Part shown: piece by piece, positions 43,118 through 50,989 of the stretch
Position numbering within the stretch: the first letter of the stretch is position 1
How the letters are laid out: every line of letters begins with the position of its first letter
DNA from: Luxibacter massiliensis
GTDB taxonomy: Bacteria > Bacillota > Clostridia > Lachnospirales > Lachnospiraceae
DNA length: 64,000 nt
NCBI RefSeq assembly: GCF_900604355.1
Contig: NZ_UWOE01000001.1
Span: 2,232,001 to 2,296,000 of the forward strand
Reading direction: 5' to 3'
Made by a program: the position numbers and the translations under genes
Notes under the pieces: model-generated
Databases searched by the model: none
The model's input: the letters and a program-made list of their open reading frames with translations, nothing else
Told to the model about the DNA's origin: nothing

Positions 43118-44503
43118 TCATTCCAGATAAAGCTCATAATTACAGCAGCATCGCATCAATTCCTTATCATGAGTGATAACAAGGATTGTTTTTCCGGTAT
43201 CCGCCTCAGAGCGGAGTACATCTGCAATGGTACCCATATTGCCGCCGTCAAGACCGCTGGTAGGTTCATCGAAAATCAGGATATGGCGGTCTGAAAGGAT
43301 ACCGCAGGCGATGGATAATCTCTGCTTCTGCCCGCCAGAAAGGGATGCCGGATGCACGTCCTTATATGCGTACAACCCAAGCTTTTTTAACAGTCCCCTG
43401 GTTTTTTCCAACCGTTTGGGAGAATGGCCGGAGCAAAGCAACAGTTCATCAGTGACACTGTCCGTAAAAAACTGCGTTCCTGTGTCGTTAGAGCCATACC
43501 ACACCTCGTTCCTGCGTTTTCCCGCCGAAAGGATTTTGCCGCCTATGCTTATTTCGCCACCACTCTGTTTCCACAGTCCAGCCAGCACCCGCGCAAGGCT
43601 GGTTTTGCCTGCGCCGTTTTCTCCAGTCAGCGCAGTAATCTGCCCACCGGGCAAAGAGAAATTTAAACCTTCAAAAATCGTCATATTTTTACGCTTGCAG
43701 GACAGATTGCCCACGGAAAGAGATGTTTTCCTGTCACCCCTTGGCGGCGCCGGCAAAAAAGAATCCACTTCGGCCATTTCCCGGAGTCCATATTGGCTGC
43801 GTTCTTCTTCGGTCATTTCCCGCATCTGCGCCGCTGTTTTTTTCCATTGTATTCTCCCATCTGAAACATATATAAAACGGTCGGCAATTCCATTCAGCCA
43901 TGAAAGCCGATGTTCCGCGATGATGAGGGTATTTCCTTCGCCTTTCAGTTTCCGTAAAATATCCGCAAGCTTCACAGTCCCGCCATCGTCTAAATTGGCC
44001 GTAGGCTCATCACAGACATAAGTATGGGGGGCAAGCGCGTAGACCGATGCAATTGCCACGCGCTGCTTCTCGCCACTGGAGAGAACGTCAAGAGGAGAAA
44101 GGCGCAGCCCTTCCAGTCCGAAAGAGGCAATCGCACTGTCAGTACATCTCTTTACCTCTTCTTTTGCCATTCCGTAATTCTCACAGGCAAAGGCAACCTC
44201 CCCCTCAAGTTCCGATGAAAAGAACTGGCTTTTCGGATCTTGAAACACGCTTCCGATTTCCCGTCCGATTTCCCATGCCGGAAGCGTGGCAATCTCCGTT
44301 TTGTTTATATTTATCCTGCCTGTCAGTTCCCCCTGATAATAGGATGGGGCAAGGCCATTGATCAGCCTTGTCAGCGTTGTTTTCCCGCCGCCGGACGGAC
44401 CTGTCAGCACGACGCATTCCCCATCACGCACAGTAAGGTCAATATCATGGACGCCCTCTTTGCATTCCGCATATTGGAATGTCACATTATGTAAGGTAAT
44501 CAT
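43118..44503 (-). CDS. ECF transporter ATPase, two fused NBDs (EcfA-EcfA')
   Basis: A 461-residue ATPase with two nucleotide-binding domains in one chain. Half 1 has Walker A GPSGGGKTT, signature LSSGEKQRVAIA and Walker B VCDEPTA; half 2 has GENGAGKTS, LSGGQKQRLSIA and IFDEPTSG. It powers the membrane module encoded upstream and overlaps ecfT by 4 bases. Fused pairs of this type occur in YkoD-like systems. Confidence 0.93.
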   Translation of the reverse strand: MITLHNVTFQYAECKEGVHDIDLTVRDGECVVLTGPSGGGKTTLTRLINGLAPSYYQGELTGRININKTEIATLPAWEIGREIGSVFQDPKSQFFSSELEGEVAFACENYGMAKEEVKRCTDSAIASFGLEGLRLSPLDVLSSGEKQRVAIASVYALAPHTYVCDEPTANLDDGGTVKLADILRKLKGEGNTLIIAEHRLSWLNGIADRFIYVSDGRIQWKKTAAQMREMTEEERSQYGLREMAEVDSFLPAPPRGDRKTSLSVGNLSCKRKNMTIFEGLNFSLPGGQITALTGENGAGKTSLARVLAGLWKQSGGEISIGGKILSAGKRRNEVWYGSNDTGTQFFTDSVTDELLLCSGHSPKRLEKTRGLLKKLGLYAYKDVHPASLSGGQKQRLSIACGILSDRHILIFDEPTSGLDGGNMGTIADVLRSEADTGKTILVITHDKELMRCCCNYELYLE

Positions 44504-45195
44504 ATGCGTATCCCTCCGATACCAAGAAATACAGCGGTCACGGCAGTCCAGAGCATCATACAGACATAATCGAAAACACCGGTTTTCTTTTCGAAATAGC
44601 TGCCCCGCTTTCCGGGGCGCTCGGCGCCACGCGCTACTGCGGAAACCGAGAGCTGGTCTGCAATCTGCAGGCAGCGCAGCAGCAAAGGCACGAGCACATA
44701 TTCGCAGGATGCCGCAGGATGGCTGGCAAGCTGTGCGGGCGCAGTCAGGCCACGGTTGCGCATGGATTGCCAGACGCTCCTAAGTTCCGCTTTCATCGTC
44801 GGAAAAAAGCGGAACACGACCAAAAGGCCGAGAATCATGGGCGTTGGCGTGTGGATGCGGGATAAAAATGCCGCAAGTTTACCGGGCGGCGTAGTAATGA
44901 GATCCCACGACACGATGAAAACAGGCATCAGATTCCAGAACATCAGCGCATAAAATTCTGAAAAAACCACCATATGAAATCCATGAAAGCGGATTAAGTA
45001 TAAAAGCAGTGCGAGCAGCGCATAAAATGCGCCCATAGAACGCAGCAGCCTCCAATTGCGCTGAACCCCCAAATAAACGAAGCCGAAACCAGCCAGGACG
45101 CAGGTCAGCACGGTATCGGCAGCCAGGGATACACCAACAATCGTGCAGACAAGCGCCCATAGCTTAACCGGAACGGCAAAGTGTTGCCGCCGCAT
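44500..45195 (-). CDS. ecfT: ECF transporter T component
   Basis: A 231-residue membrane protein with 4-6 hydrophobic spans, ending with the coupling helix AVARGAERPGKRGSYFEKK. The Ala-Arg-Gly motif contacts the ATPases. It overlaps the S component by 1 base (TAATG) and the ATPase by 4 (ATGA), so the three genes form a coupled operon. Confidence 0.9.
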   Translation of the reverse strand: MRRQHFAVPVKLWALVCTIVGVSLAADTVLTCVLAGFGFVYLGVQRNWRLLRSMGAFYALLALLLYLIRFHGFHMVVFSEFYALMFWNLMPVFIVSWDLITTPPGKLAAFLSRIHTPTPMILGLLVVFRFFPTMKAELRSVWQSMRNRGLTAPAQLASHPAASCEYVLVPLLLRCLQIADQLSVSAVARGAERPGKRGSYFEKKTGVFDYVCMMLWTAVTAVFLGIGGIRI

Positions 45196-45794
45196 TACAG
45201 CACGCCCGCCTTTTTAAAGTGCTTATGGACCAGTTTCCCGCCGACGAGACTGCCAAGGAATCCGCCGAGCGTTGTAAACAGGATGATAAACACCAGCCAG
45301 CCGGGGGACGTGTAATAATGCACAAAAAAGTCGATATAGCTCTGTTCCATGCCGCTGGACAGGGCAAATGCCTCATATGTGTCCCAAAAAAACCAGATGG
45401 GCAGAAGGTTCACGCCGTTGTACAGCAGACTTGCCACCGTCCAGGCAAGCGTCATTTTCTTTTTTGATTCCCAGCCATCCTTCCATAAGATTGCCTCACA
45501 GATTATACCAACGATGATATAATAGGGAAGCAGATACCAGTTGCCCATAATAAGGAAAACCAGGCCAAGTATGGTCATGTAAATGAGTGACACAAAGCGT
45601 TTATGCACCCGGCTTACCATGAGAAAAAAGATTGGTGCGCACAAAAACATAGTAAAACCCACCGATAGGACCATGCTGACAAAATCATTTGCCATGCAGA
45701 CCATATTTACAATAAGTTGGATTACGATAAGCAGTACGGTAAGCAGTACCGTAGTAATCACATCCCTGACATTCCATTTTTGCGTTGTTTTCAT
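45195..45794 (-). CDS. ECF S component, Trep_Strep (MptaB) family
   Basis: A 199-residue hydrophobic substrate-binding protein with about six spans (from RDVITTVLLTVLLIVIQLIV to GGFLGSLVGGKLVHKHFKKA). It resembles the Trep_Strep family of S components, whose ligand is not settled. First gene of the ECF operon. Such sets often travel with TetR-controlled ABC exporters, as seen next door. Confidence 0.85.
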   Translation of the reverse strand: MKTTQKWNVRDVITTVLLTVLLIVIQLIVNMVCMANDFVSMVLSVGFTMFLCAPIFFLMVSRVHKRFVSLIYMTILGLVFLIMGNWYLLPYYIIVGIICEAILWKDGWESKKKMTLAWTVASLLYNGVNLLPIWFFWDTYEAFALSSGMEQSYIDFFVHYYTSPGWLVFIILFTTLGGFLGSLVGGKLVHKHFKKAGVL

Positions 45795-45851
45795 TGATTT
45801 TTCCTCCTGTCATTTAATTGAAACCGCTCCGTTCATTTCCTATTAGAGTCC

Positions 45852-46399
45852 GTTCTTTAAGCCGCTTTCTCTATGAGGCTCCAGCCAATTGCCGTCTCAC
45901 GCATCTTGATGAAGCGGCGGTACCATCACTGGGTCTCCATTAATTCCCTGTGTGTGTGCCGTTGGACTATCCGCCCCTTGTCCAAGACGATGATCTGGTC
46001 GGCGTTTCGGACAGTAAAAAGCCTGTGGGCAATCATAATAATTGTTTTTGTTTTAGCTTTCGTCAGTTCCGGAATGGCTATCTGCAGCTCCTGCTCATTT
46101 TCCGGATCAACACTGGCGGTTGCCTCGTCCAGAATCACAAGGGGCGCATCCTTCAGGATGGCGCGGGCAATGGCGATACGCTGCCGTTCCCCTCCGGATA
46201 AATTCCCGCCACCGTCGCCAGCCAAAGAATCATAGCCTTTGGGAAGAGCAGAAATAAAATCATGGCATCCCGCCTGCTTTGCCGCAGCCATCATTTCTTC
46301 ATCCGCGGCATCCGCATATTTCCCATAAGATGCATTACCCTGATTAAAAGTCTTAATGACTTCGATACCCCCTATGTATTCGACAATGGCGGCATCCAT
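45852..46399 (-). pseudogene. ABC exporter (fused TM-ATPase) pseudogene
   Basis: A relic of a type IV ABC exporter. The first 30 or so residues (EYIGGIEVIKTFNQG) are from the membrane domain, then the sequence jumps to the ATPase after the Walker A site (AAAKQAGCHDFISALPKGYD, LSGGERQRIAIARAIL, LVILDEATASVD). A central deletion, probably near KYADA/ADEEM, has removed most of the membrane domain and Walker A. The frame ends ELMETQ at a TGA, but continues in-frame as WYRRFIKMRETAIGWSLIE to a TAA at about 45858, the usual C-terminus, so a stop has also arisen. Downstream of the intact TetR gene and upstream of the ECF operon. Confidence 0.85.
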
Positions 46400-46474
46400 G
46401 TATTTTCATTCTGTTGATACATTGCTCATTTAAAAGCCTTCCACCCATCAGTTAGCTTTCACTAACTCGCTGAT

Positions 46475-46502
46475 AAAAAATTAAGGTTCATTTGAACCTT
46501 AA
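46475..46502 (-). terminator. Terminator of tetR
   Basis: On the minus strand TTAAGGTTCA and TGAACCTTAA form a 10-bp stem followed by TTTTTT. The hairpin includes the stop codon of the TetR gene. Confidence 0.85.
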
Positions 46503-47105
46503 CAGACCGCTCCAGCCGCTGTTGAAAAAGACCGCAAGCTCATTCACATATTCAATGGCGCACCCACGCGTCATATCGTGTGCAACAGTTTCAAAAACAG
46601 CGGTAAAATAGGCGCTTGTTATCATATGATGTAAATCATAGCTGACTGTGCCTTCCAATTTCCCAAGCTTCCGGAGATGCTGGTAATAATGTTCCGTCTG
46701 CATGACCTCAATTTCCACCAGCTCATGGATATAATTGGCATACCTGGTTCCCTCCGAGCAACAGACCACCAGCTTGAACGCATCAAAATTGTCATAAATA
46801 TAGTTGATAAAATGGTTCAGATACTCTGTGGATAAATCCCGGCTCTGTGCAGTCCTATCCTCCGGAATTAGGTCATAGTGCGCCTTCTGCGCCGTTTTGA
46901 ACTGCTCCACAAGGCCATCTGCGGCATCGGACACTAACGCTTCAAAAAGAGCCGCCTTATCCGGGTAATATCCATAAAATGCTCCTTGAGTAAAACCCGC
47001 CTCCTTGACAATCCCCCGGAGGGATGCATCCTTAAAACCCTTTGCCAGAAACTCTTTTTTTCCTACTTCAAGCATTTTTTTCTGGGTTTCGGTATATTCA
47101 GCCAT
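46488..47105 (-). CDS. TetR-family repressor
   Basis: A 205-residue regulator; the N-terminal HTH is seen in AKGFKDASLRGIVKEAGFTQ followed by GAFYGYYPDKAALFEAL. The C-terminal ligand domain is unassigned. Gene placement suggests it once controlled the adjacent ABC exporter and perhaps the ECF operon. A 32-bp perfect palindrome upstream is its likely operator. Confidence 0.92.
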   Translation of the reverse strand: MAEYTETQKKMLEVGKKEFLAKGFKDASLRGIVKEAGFTQGAFYGYYPDKAALFEALVSDAADGLVEQFKTAQKAHYDLIPEDRTAQSRDLSTEYLNHFINYIYDNFDAFKLVVCCSEGTRYANYIHELVEIEVMQTEHYYQHLRKLGKLEGTVSYDLHHMITSAYFTAVFETVAHDMTRGCAIEYVNELAVFFNSGWSGLLRFK

Positions 47106-47130
47106 GATTCACCATCCTTTCACACGCCGG

Positions 47131-47162
47131 AATATATCAATGATATATATCATTGATATATT
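47131..47162. promoter_or_regulatory. 32-bp perfect palindrome, likely TetR operator
   Basis: Left arm AATATATCAATGATAT is followed directly by its exact complement ATATCATTGATATATT. It lies 26 bases upstream of the tetR start, where an autoregulatory operator is expected. Confidence 0.85.
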
Positions 47163-47240
47163 CTAACTCAGACGAACTGCTTTGTCAAGACATTAATACA
47201 AAATTAACACTTCGGAGACAATAGCTCACCCTTCAAGCAA

Positions 47241-47645
47241 TTAACCGGATATGCAAACACTGATGCGGGGATCCTTAAGGTGTTTTATCGCGCCCAATCC
47301 CAATTCATCTTTTTCTTCGGATGCTGCTCCCTCTGCCCGCCGGTTCTCTATTTCTGCCCGCCGGATACATTCTCGAATGGAGCGTTCCTCGCCGTACTCA
47401 TTTAGCATAGAGGAAACTTTCCGCTTGCTTTCTGCCATAAACTGCGGATTATATTTTAGGCCGCAGGCTTTCTGAATCCGGGCAGCAGCATCCCACTCCT
47501 TATCGGGGCGCAACTTCCTCCTCCGTTGTAAAGTTCTATCGAGAATTGCTTGTTGGGAAGCGTCCCAAACCCTCTTGATTTTTCTCTCACTGCCTACAAC
47601 ACTGCACAAAACGATTTTGCCTAAGTTTCGAGAAAGATTTTTCAA
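47241..47645 (-). pseudogene. Unidentified hydrophilic ORF, possible mobile-element remnant
   Basis: A charged open frame of 134 codons beginning with TTG and lacking a good ribosome site; an internal ATG (MAESKRKVSSMLNEYGE) is possible. I do not recognise the family. Its charge and position between a decayed exporter and the HxlR gene would fit a remnant of a conjugation gene, but this is speculative. Confidence 0.35.
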
Positions 47646-47692
47646 AGGCTTTTTTTGTTGCCCACTACGGACAGAGATTAAAAATGCTAAAC

Positions 47693-47729
47693 AAAAGCAG
47701 CAGTGATTTTGAGGTCACTGCTGCTTTTT
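47693..47729. terminator. Terminator of hxlR
   Basis: AAAAGCAGCAGTGA pairs perfectly with TCACTGCTGCTTTT around an 8-base loop, just after the HxlR stop, with a T-rich end on both strands. Confidence 0.88.
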
Positions 47730-47739
47730 GCGGTTAATC

Positions 47740-48072
47740 TTAGTTGACAATATGATTTTCTTTATAGTCCGTTCCCCATTCTTCCATAGCCTTTATGATA
47801 GGGCGCATAGATTCCCCCAAATCGCTTAATGCATATTCAACGCGGGGTGGTACTTCTGGATAGACTGTGCGGGTAATGATTCCATCTTCTTCCATAGAAC
47901 GAAGGCTGTCAGTCAGCACCTTTTGGCTGATTCCCTCTAAATCCTTGCGTAATTCATTGAAACGCCATGACCGCTGTAATAGGTTTCGCATAATCAGTAA
48001 TTTCCATTTGCTTCCGATTAGCTGAACAGTGGTTGCAACAGGGCAAGCAGGCATTTCTTTTTTTGTCAACAT
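47740..48072 (-). CDS. HxlR-family winged-helix regulator
   Basis: A 110-residue redox- or thiol-type regulator: PACPVATTVQLIGSKWKLLI with the conserved N-terminal cysteine, then LRKDLEGISQKVLTDSLRSM and a winged helix with VPPRVEYALSDLG. ATG at 48072 follows AAAGGAG by 7 bases. It is divergent from the RiPP cluster and may control it (inference). Confidence 0.93.
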   Translation of the reverse strand: MLTKKEMPACPVATTVQLIGSKWKLLIMRNLLQRSWRFNELRKDLEGISQKVLTDSLRSMEEDGIITRTVYPEVPPRVEYALSDLGESMRPIIKAMEEWGTDYKENHIVN

Positions 48073-48152
48073 AGGCGTACTCCTTTCCAATAGTTCAAAG
48101 ATGACTGCTACATTCAAATCATAGTATAAAGGCAGCTTTCCTGCAAGTATGG

Positions 48153-48168
48153 GTTACAAAAAAGTAAC
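48153..48168. promoter_or_regulatory. Candidate HxlR operator
   Basis: GTTAC-AAAAAA-GTAAC is a perfect short inverted repeat between the divergent hxlR and RiPP precursor genes, with further AAGTA and GTACTT motifs around it. Confidence 0.45.
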
Positions 48169-48270
48169 TATGTAATAAAAAGGTGCGTACTTTTTTCATG
48201 GATTGACGTGAGATACAATATAGTCAAGGAACAGGAAATGTTCCAAGAATAAAAAATGGAGGTAATCATT

Positions 48271-48465
48271 ATGGCACTTTCTAATCTGTTTGGTTGGGCA
48301 AAGAAAAATGAGGAGGTCGCGGCATCTGCCTGTGGTTCTGCCTGCGGTGCTGGCGATAAGCCGGAAGAAAGGCCTGCCGCTTGCGGCTCTGCCTGTGGTG
48401 CTGGCGATAAGCCGGAAGAAAAGCCTGCCGCTTGCGGTTCTGCCTGCGGTGCTGGCGATAAATAA
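48271..48465 (+). CDS. ACGX-repeat RiPP precursor peptide
   Basis: A 64-residue peptide with a leader MALSNLFGWAKKNEEV followed by three copies of a Cys-rich core ACGSACGAGDK joined by PEERPA/PEEKPA. There are six cysteines, two per repeat. ATG at 48271 lies 8 bases after GGAGG. The repeats are near-identical at DNA level (about 42 bases), which suggests recent expansion. A radical SAM maturase with SPASM domain follows, as expected for Cys-modified (sactipeptide-like) peptides. The exact product and activity are unknown. I recall a family of such ACGX-repeat peptides; membership rests on the visible motif. Confidence 0.9.
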   Translation: MALSNLFGWAKKNEEVAASACGSACGAGDKPEERPAACGSACGAGDKPEEKPAACGSACGAGDK

Positions 48466-48481
48466 GCACTATATACCATTC

Positions 48482-48513
48482 GTTCCCGGTAAGCAAAGCT
48501 GTTTACCGGGAAC
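48482..48513 (+). promoter_or_regulatory. Stem-loop between RiPP precursor and maturase genes
   Basis: GTTCCCGGTAA pairs perfectly with TTACCGGGAAC around a 10-base loop. No T-run follows, so it may stabilise or partly attenuate the transcript, giving excess precursor over maturase. Interpretation is inference. Confidence 0.7.
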
Positions 48514-48582
48514 CATTTCAAAATTATCCGGTTTTGCCGGTCTATATAGATATTTTCATGATTTCAAAGTGAGGAAAACGAT

Positions 48583-49632
48583 ATGAAAGAATATTTTGCG
48601 TTTCAGTGGCACATTACAGACGAGTGCGACCAACGCTGCAAACATTGTTACATTTTTTCGGAAGATAACTGTAAAAAACTGGACGCTATGAGTTGGGGGC
48701 AAATGCAGGAAACCTTTTATAACTGTCTTGATTTTTGTAAAGTGTATGACCGTCTGCCCTATTTTTACATTACAGGCGGCGATCCCATTTTACACCCGGA
48801 TTTTTGGAAGCTGCTTGCCCTGTTAAAAGAACATAATATTCCGTTTACTATTTTGGGAAATCCGTTTCATTTAACAGATGAGGTTTGCCGGAAACTGAAA
48901 GAGTACGGCTGCCAGAAATATCAACTCTCTCTTGATGGAATGAGAGAAACCCATGACTGGTTTCGGAAACCCGGTTCTTTCGACTGTACCCTTGAAAAAA
49001 TCAGTTGTATTAAAAATGCTGGTATCCGTTCTGTGGTTATGACAACGGTATCCGGCACAAATATCAAGGAGATTCCAGATATTATTGATACTGTTGTAAA
49101 GGCAGGCGTTGATGTATTCGCTTTTGCACGTTATTGTCCTACCAGCGACGAGAAAGATACTGGTATGACGCCGCAGGAATATCGGGAATTACTGGATACC
49201 TGTTATCAAAAATTTCAGCAATATGAATCAGCAGGCTGTACCACCTACTTCAACAAGAAAGACCATCTTTGGACGCTCTATGAGTATGAAAAGGGCATTT
49301 TCAAAATCCCAGAGGACGCACAGGACGGCGTGATTTATGGGGGTTGCAACTGTGGAAACTGTCACATGACAATTTTGCCTACCGGCGATATTTATGCTTG
49401 TCGCCGCGTCCAGAACAGCAAGGTCGGCAACGTGTTTACAGACCGGATTGCTGATGTGTGGATTTGCGGGATGGAGCAGTACCGGGATTACAGTAAATTT
49501 GAAAAATGTTCAAAATGTGAATTGCTATCTTATTGCCGGGGGTGTCCTGCGGTTGCCAGTGGGAAAGACGGTAACTTTTATGCGGCAGATCCCCAATGCT
49601 GGCACGAAGTGGGCAGAGACAAAGAGGTGTAG
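48583..49632 (+). CDS. Radical SAM/SPASM peptide maturase
   Basis: Modifies the preceding Cys-rich peptide, probably by linking cysteine sulfur to backbone or side-chain carbon (known for related maturases; inferred here). The 349-residue enzyme has CDQRCKHC for the SAM-binding [4Fe-4S], ITGGDP and LSLDGMRETHDWF in the barrel, and a SPASM tail with Cys residues in GGCNCGNC, CRR, CSKCELLSYCRGCP and CWHE for auxiliary clusters. It sits about 120 bases after the precursor, with GTGAGG upstream of the ATG. Confidence 0.92.
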   Translation: MKEYFAFQWHITDECDQRCKHCYIFSEDNCKKLDAMSWGQMQETFYNCLDFCKVYDRLPYFYITGGDPILHPDFWKLLALLKEHNIPFTILGNPFHLTDEVCRKLKEYGCQKYQLSLDGMRETHDWFRKPGSFDCTLEKISCIKNAGIRSVVMTTVSGTNIKEIPDIIDTVVKAGVDVFAFARYCPTSDEKDTGMTPQEYRELLDTCYQKFQQYESAGCTTYFNKKDHLWTLYEYEKGIFKIPEDAQDGVIYGGCNCGNCHMTILPTGDIYACRRVQNSKVGNVFTDRIADVWICGMEQYRDYSKFEKCSKCELLSYCRGCPAVASGKDGNFYAADPQCWHEVGRDKEV

Positions 49633-49634
49633 AT

Positions 49635-50213
49635 ATGGAATTTTTTGATTTGGTAAAGGTTCGCCGTTCTATTCGAAAATACCAGAACAGGCAGATTGAA
49701 CGGGAGGATTTAGAGAAAATTATAGAAGCGGGGCTTTATGCTCCAAACGCCGGGGGCGGTCAACGGACAATCATTGCTGCCATTCACAACAAAGAACTGT
49801 GTGAAACAATCGGAAAATGCAATGCTGCAAAATTTGATAGAAGCAAATTAGCAGGCTCTTATGTATCAAAGGAACAACCCAGTTTAATCGACGACCCTGC
49901 GATAAAAAGCGGTTTCTATGGCGCACCTACTGTCTGTGCAGTTTTTGCTCCAAAAAATTTTTTATACAGTATTCCCGACGCTTTCTGCTGTGCGGAAAAT
50001 ATGGTGCTTGCTGCCGCGGAGTGCGGACTTGCGTCCTGTATTGTGGCACGAGGGGAGGAAACCTTTGAAAATGAATTCGGGACAGAACTCTTGAAAGAAT
50101 GGAAAATTCCCGAAAACTATATTGCCCGTTGTTTCGTTCTGTTGGGTTACTGTGAGGGAAAATACCCCCATGGCAAACCGCGAAAAGAAAACCGCAGTTT
50201 GATTGTCGAATGA
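49635..50213 (+). CDS. Nitroreductase-family flavoprotein
   Basis: A 192-residue FMN enzyme. MEFFDLVKVRRSIRKYQNR is the usual N-terminal FMN-binding segment and GLYAPNAGGGQRT the second; FCCAENMVLAAAECGLASC is the conserved helix. ATG at 49635 has AAAGAGG upstream and starts 2 bases after the maturase stop. In this operon it may oxidise or reduce the peptide, but it could serve another redox role. Confidence 0.88.
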   Translation: MEFFDLVKVRRSIRKYQNRQIEREDLEKIIEAGLYAPNAGGGQRTIIAAIHNKELCETIGKCNAAKFDRSKLAGSYVSKEQPSLIDDPAIKSGFYGAPTVCAVFAPKNFLYSIPDAFCCAENMVLAAAECGLASCIVARGEETFENEFGTELLKEWKIPENYIARCFVLLGYCEGKYPHGKPRKENRSLIVE

Positions 50214-50222
50214 GGTGATTAT

Positions 50223-50834
50223 ATGGACGCACAAACTTGTTTAAAAAAACTGGAATATGTAGGTGTATTGAATTTTGCTACTGTGGGACTGGACAAAACG
50301 CCACAAATACGGTGTATTAGTGCCATTCACTATGAGCCGGAAAAACTCTATTTTTTTACTGCAAGAGGAAAGGATTTTTGCAGAGAACTTTTAGAGGACG
50401 GACAGGTACAAATTTTAGCTTATACCCGTTATAAAGAAATGATTCGTGTTTCTGCAAAGGCTTTTCCCGTAGCAGAAGCAGAACAGAAAAATTATATTGA
50501 CCTTATCTTTCAAAAGCAGCCCTATCTTAAAAATGTATATCCGGGCAAGACACGAGAAATCGGGATTGTTTTTGCTATCCGAGATATGCAGATAGAATAT
50601 TTCAATTTGGGTGTCAATCCAATTTTTCGGGAGCAATATCTTGTAGGGAATGGAGTGAGTAAACCAAAAGGCTATGAAATAACCAGCCATTGTATCGGCT
50701 GTGGAACCTGTGTAAAAGGTTGTCCCCAAGGATGTATTAAACCGGGAAACCCCTATTACATTACGCGGGAAAATTGTCTGCACTGTGGGAACTGTTTTGA
50801 ACACTGCCCTGTAAAGGCGATTAGGCAGTTATAA
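50223..50834 (+). CDS. Pyridoxamine-phosphate-oxidase-like flavoprotein with ferredoxin tail
   Basis: A 203-residue fusion: an FMN-binding split barrel (residues 1-135, GVLNFATVGLDKTPQIRCIS and ARGKDFCREL) and a C-terminal two-[4Fe-4S] ferredoxin (CIGCGTCVKGCPQGC, CLHCGNCFEHCP). It could supply electrons to the radical SAM maturase or the nitroreductase (inference). Nine bases after the nitroreductase. Confidence 0.9.
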   Translation: MDAQTCLKKLEYVGVLNFATVGLDKTPQIRCISAIHYEPEKLYFFTARGKDFCRELLEDGQVQILAYTRYKEMIRVSAKAFPVAEAEQKNYIDLIFQKQPYLKNVYPGKTREIGIVFAIRDMQIEYFNLGVNPIFREQYLVGNGVSKPKGYEITSHCIGCGTCVKGCPQGCIKPGNPYYITRENCLHCGNCFEHCPVKAIRQL

Positions 50835-50852
50835 AAAAGGGGAAAAGGCTTT

Positions 50853-50957
50853 ATGGAATATAAAAAAATGAAAGATAACATCTATTTGCGTGTTGACAAA
50901 GGAGAAAATGTTACAGAAACAATCAAAGAGGTTTGCAAAAAGAAGTGTAGGAATTAA
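50853..50957 (+). pseudogene. Truncated PPC/DUF296-like ORF (34 codons)
   Basis: MEYKKMKDNIYLRVDKGENV and the following TETIKEVCKKKCRN resemble the first 30 residues of PPC (DUF296) DNA-binding proteins. The remainder of the domain is missing; the frame ends in TAA and the sirtuin gene follows. AAAAGGGGAAAAGG upstream could still serve as a ribosome site. Probably a deletion remnant; a translated microprotein cannot be excluded. Confidence 0.6.
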
Positions 50958-50989
50958 GGTGTGGAGATTACTTTAAGGGAGGTGCTTTT

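Noticed and set aside
43173..44021. Long plus-strand ORF of 282 codons
   Set aside because: It lies wholly opposite the ECF ATPase, whose domain motifs are intact, and resembles no protein.
48168..48521. Minus-strand repetitive protein opposite the RiPP precursor
   Set aside because: It is the antisense shadow of the triplicated core; no ribosome site and the plus frame has a strong one.
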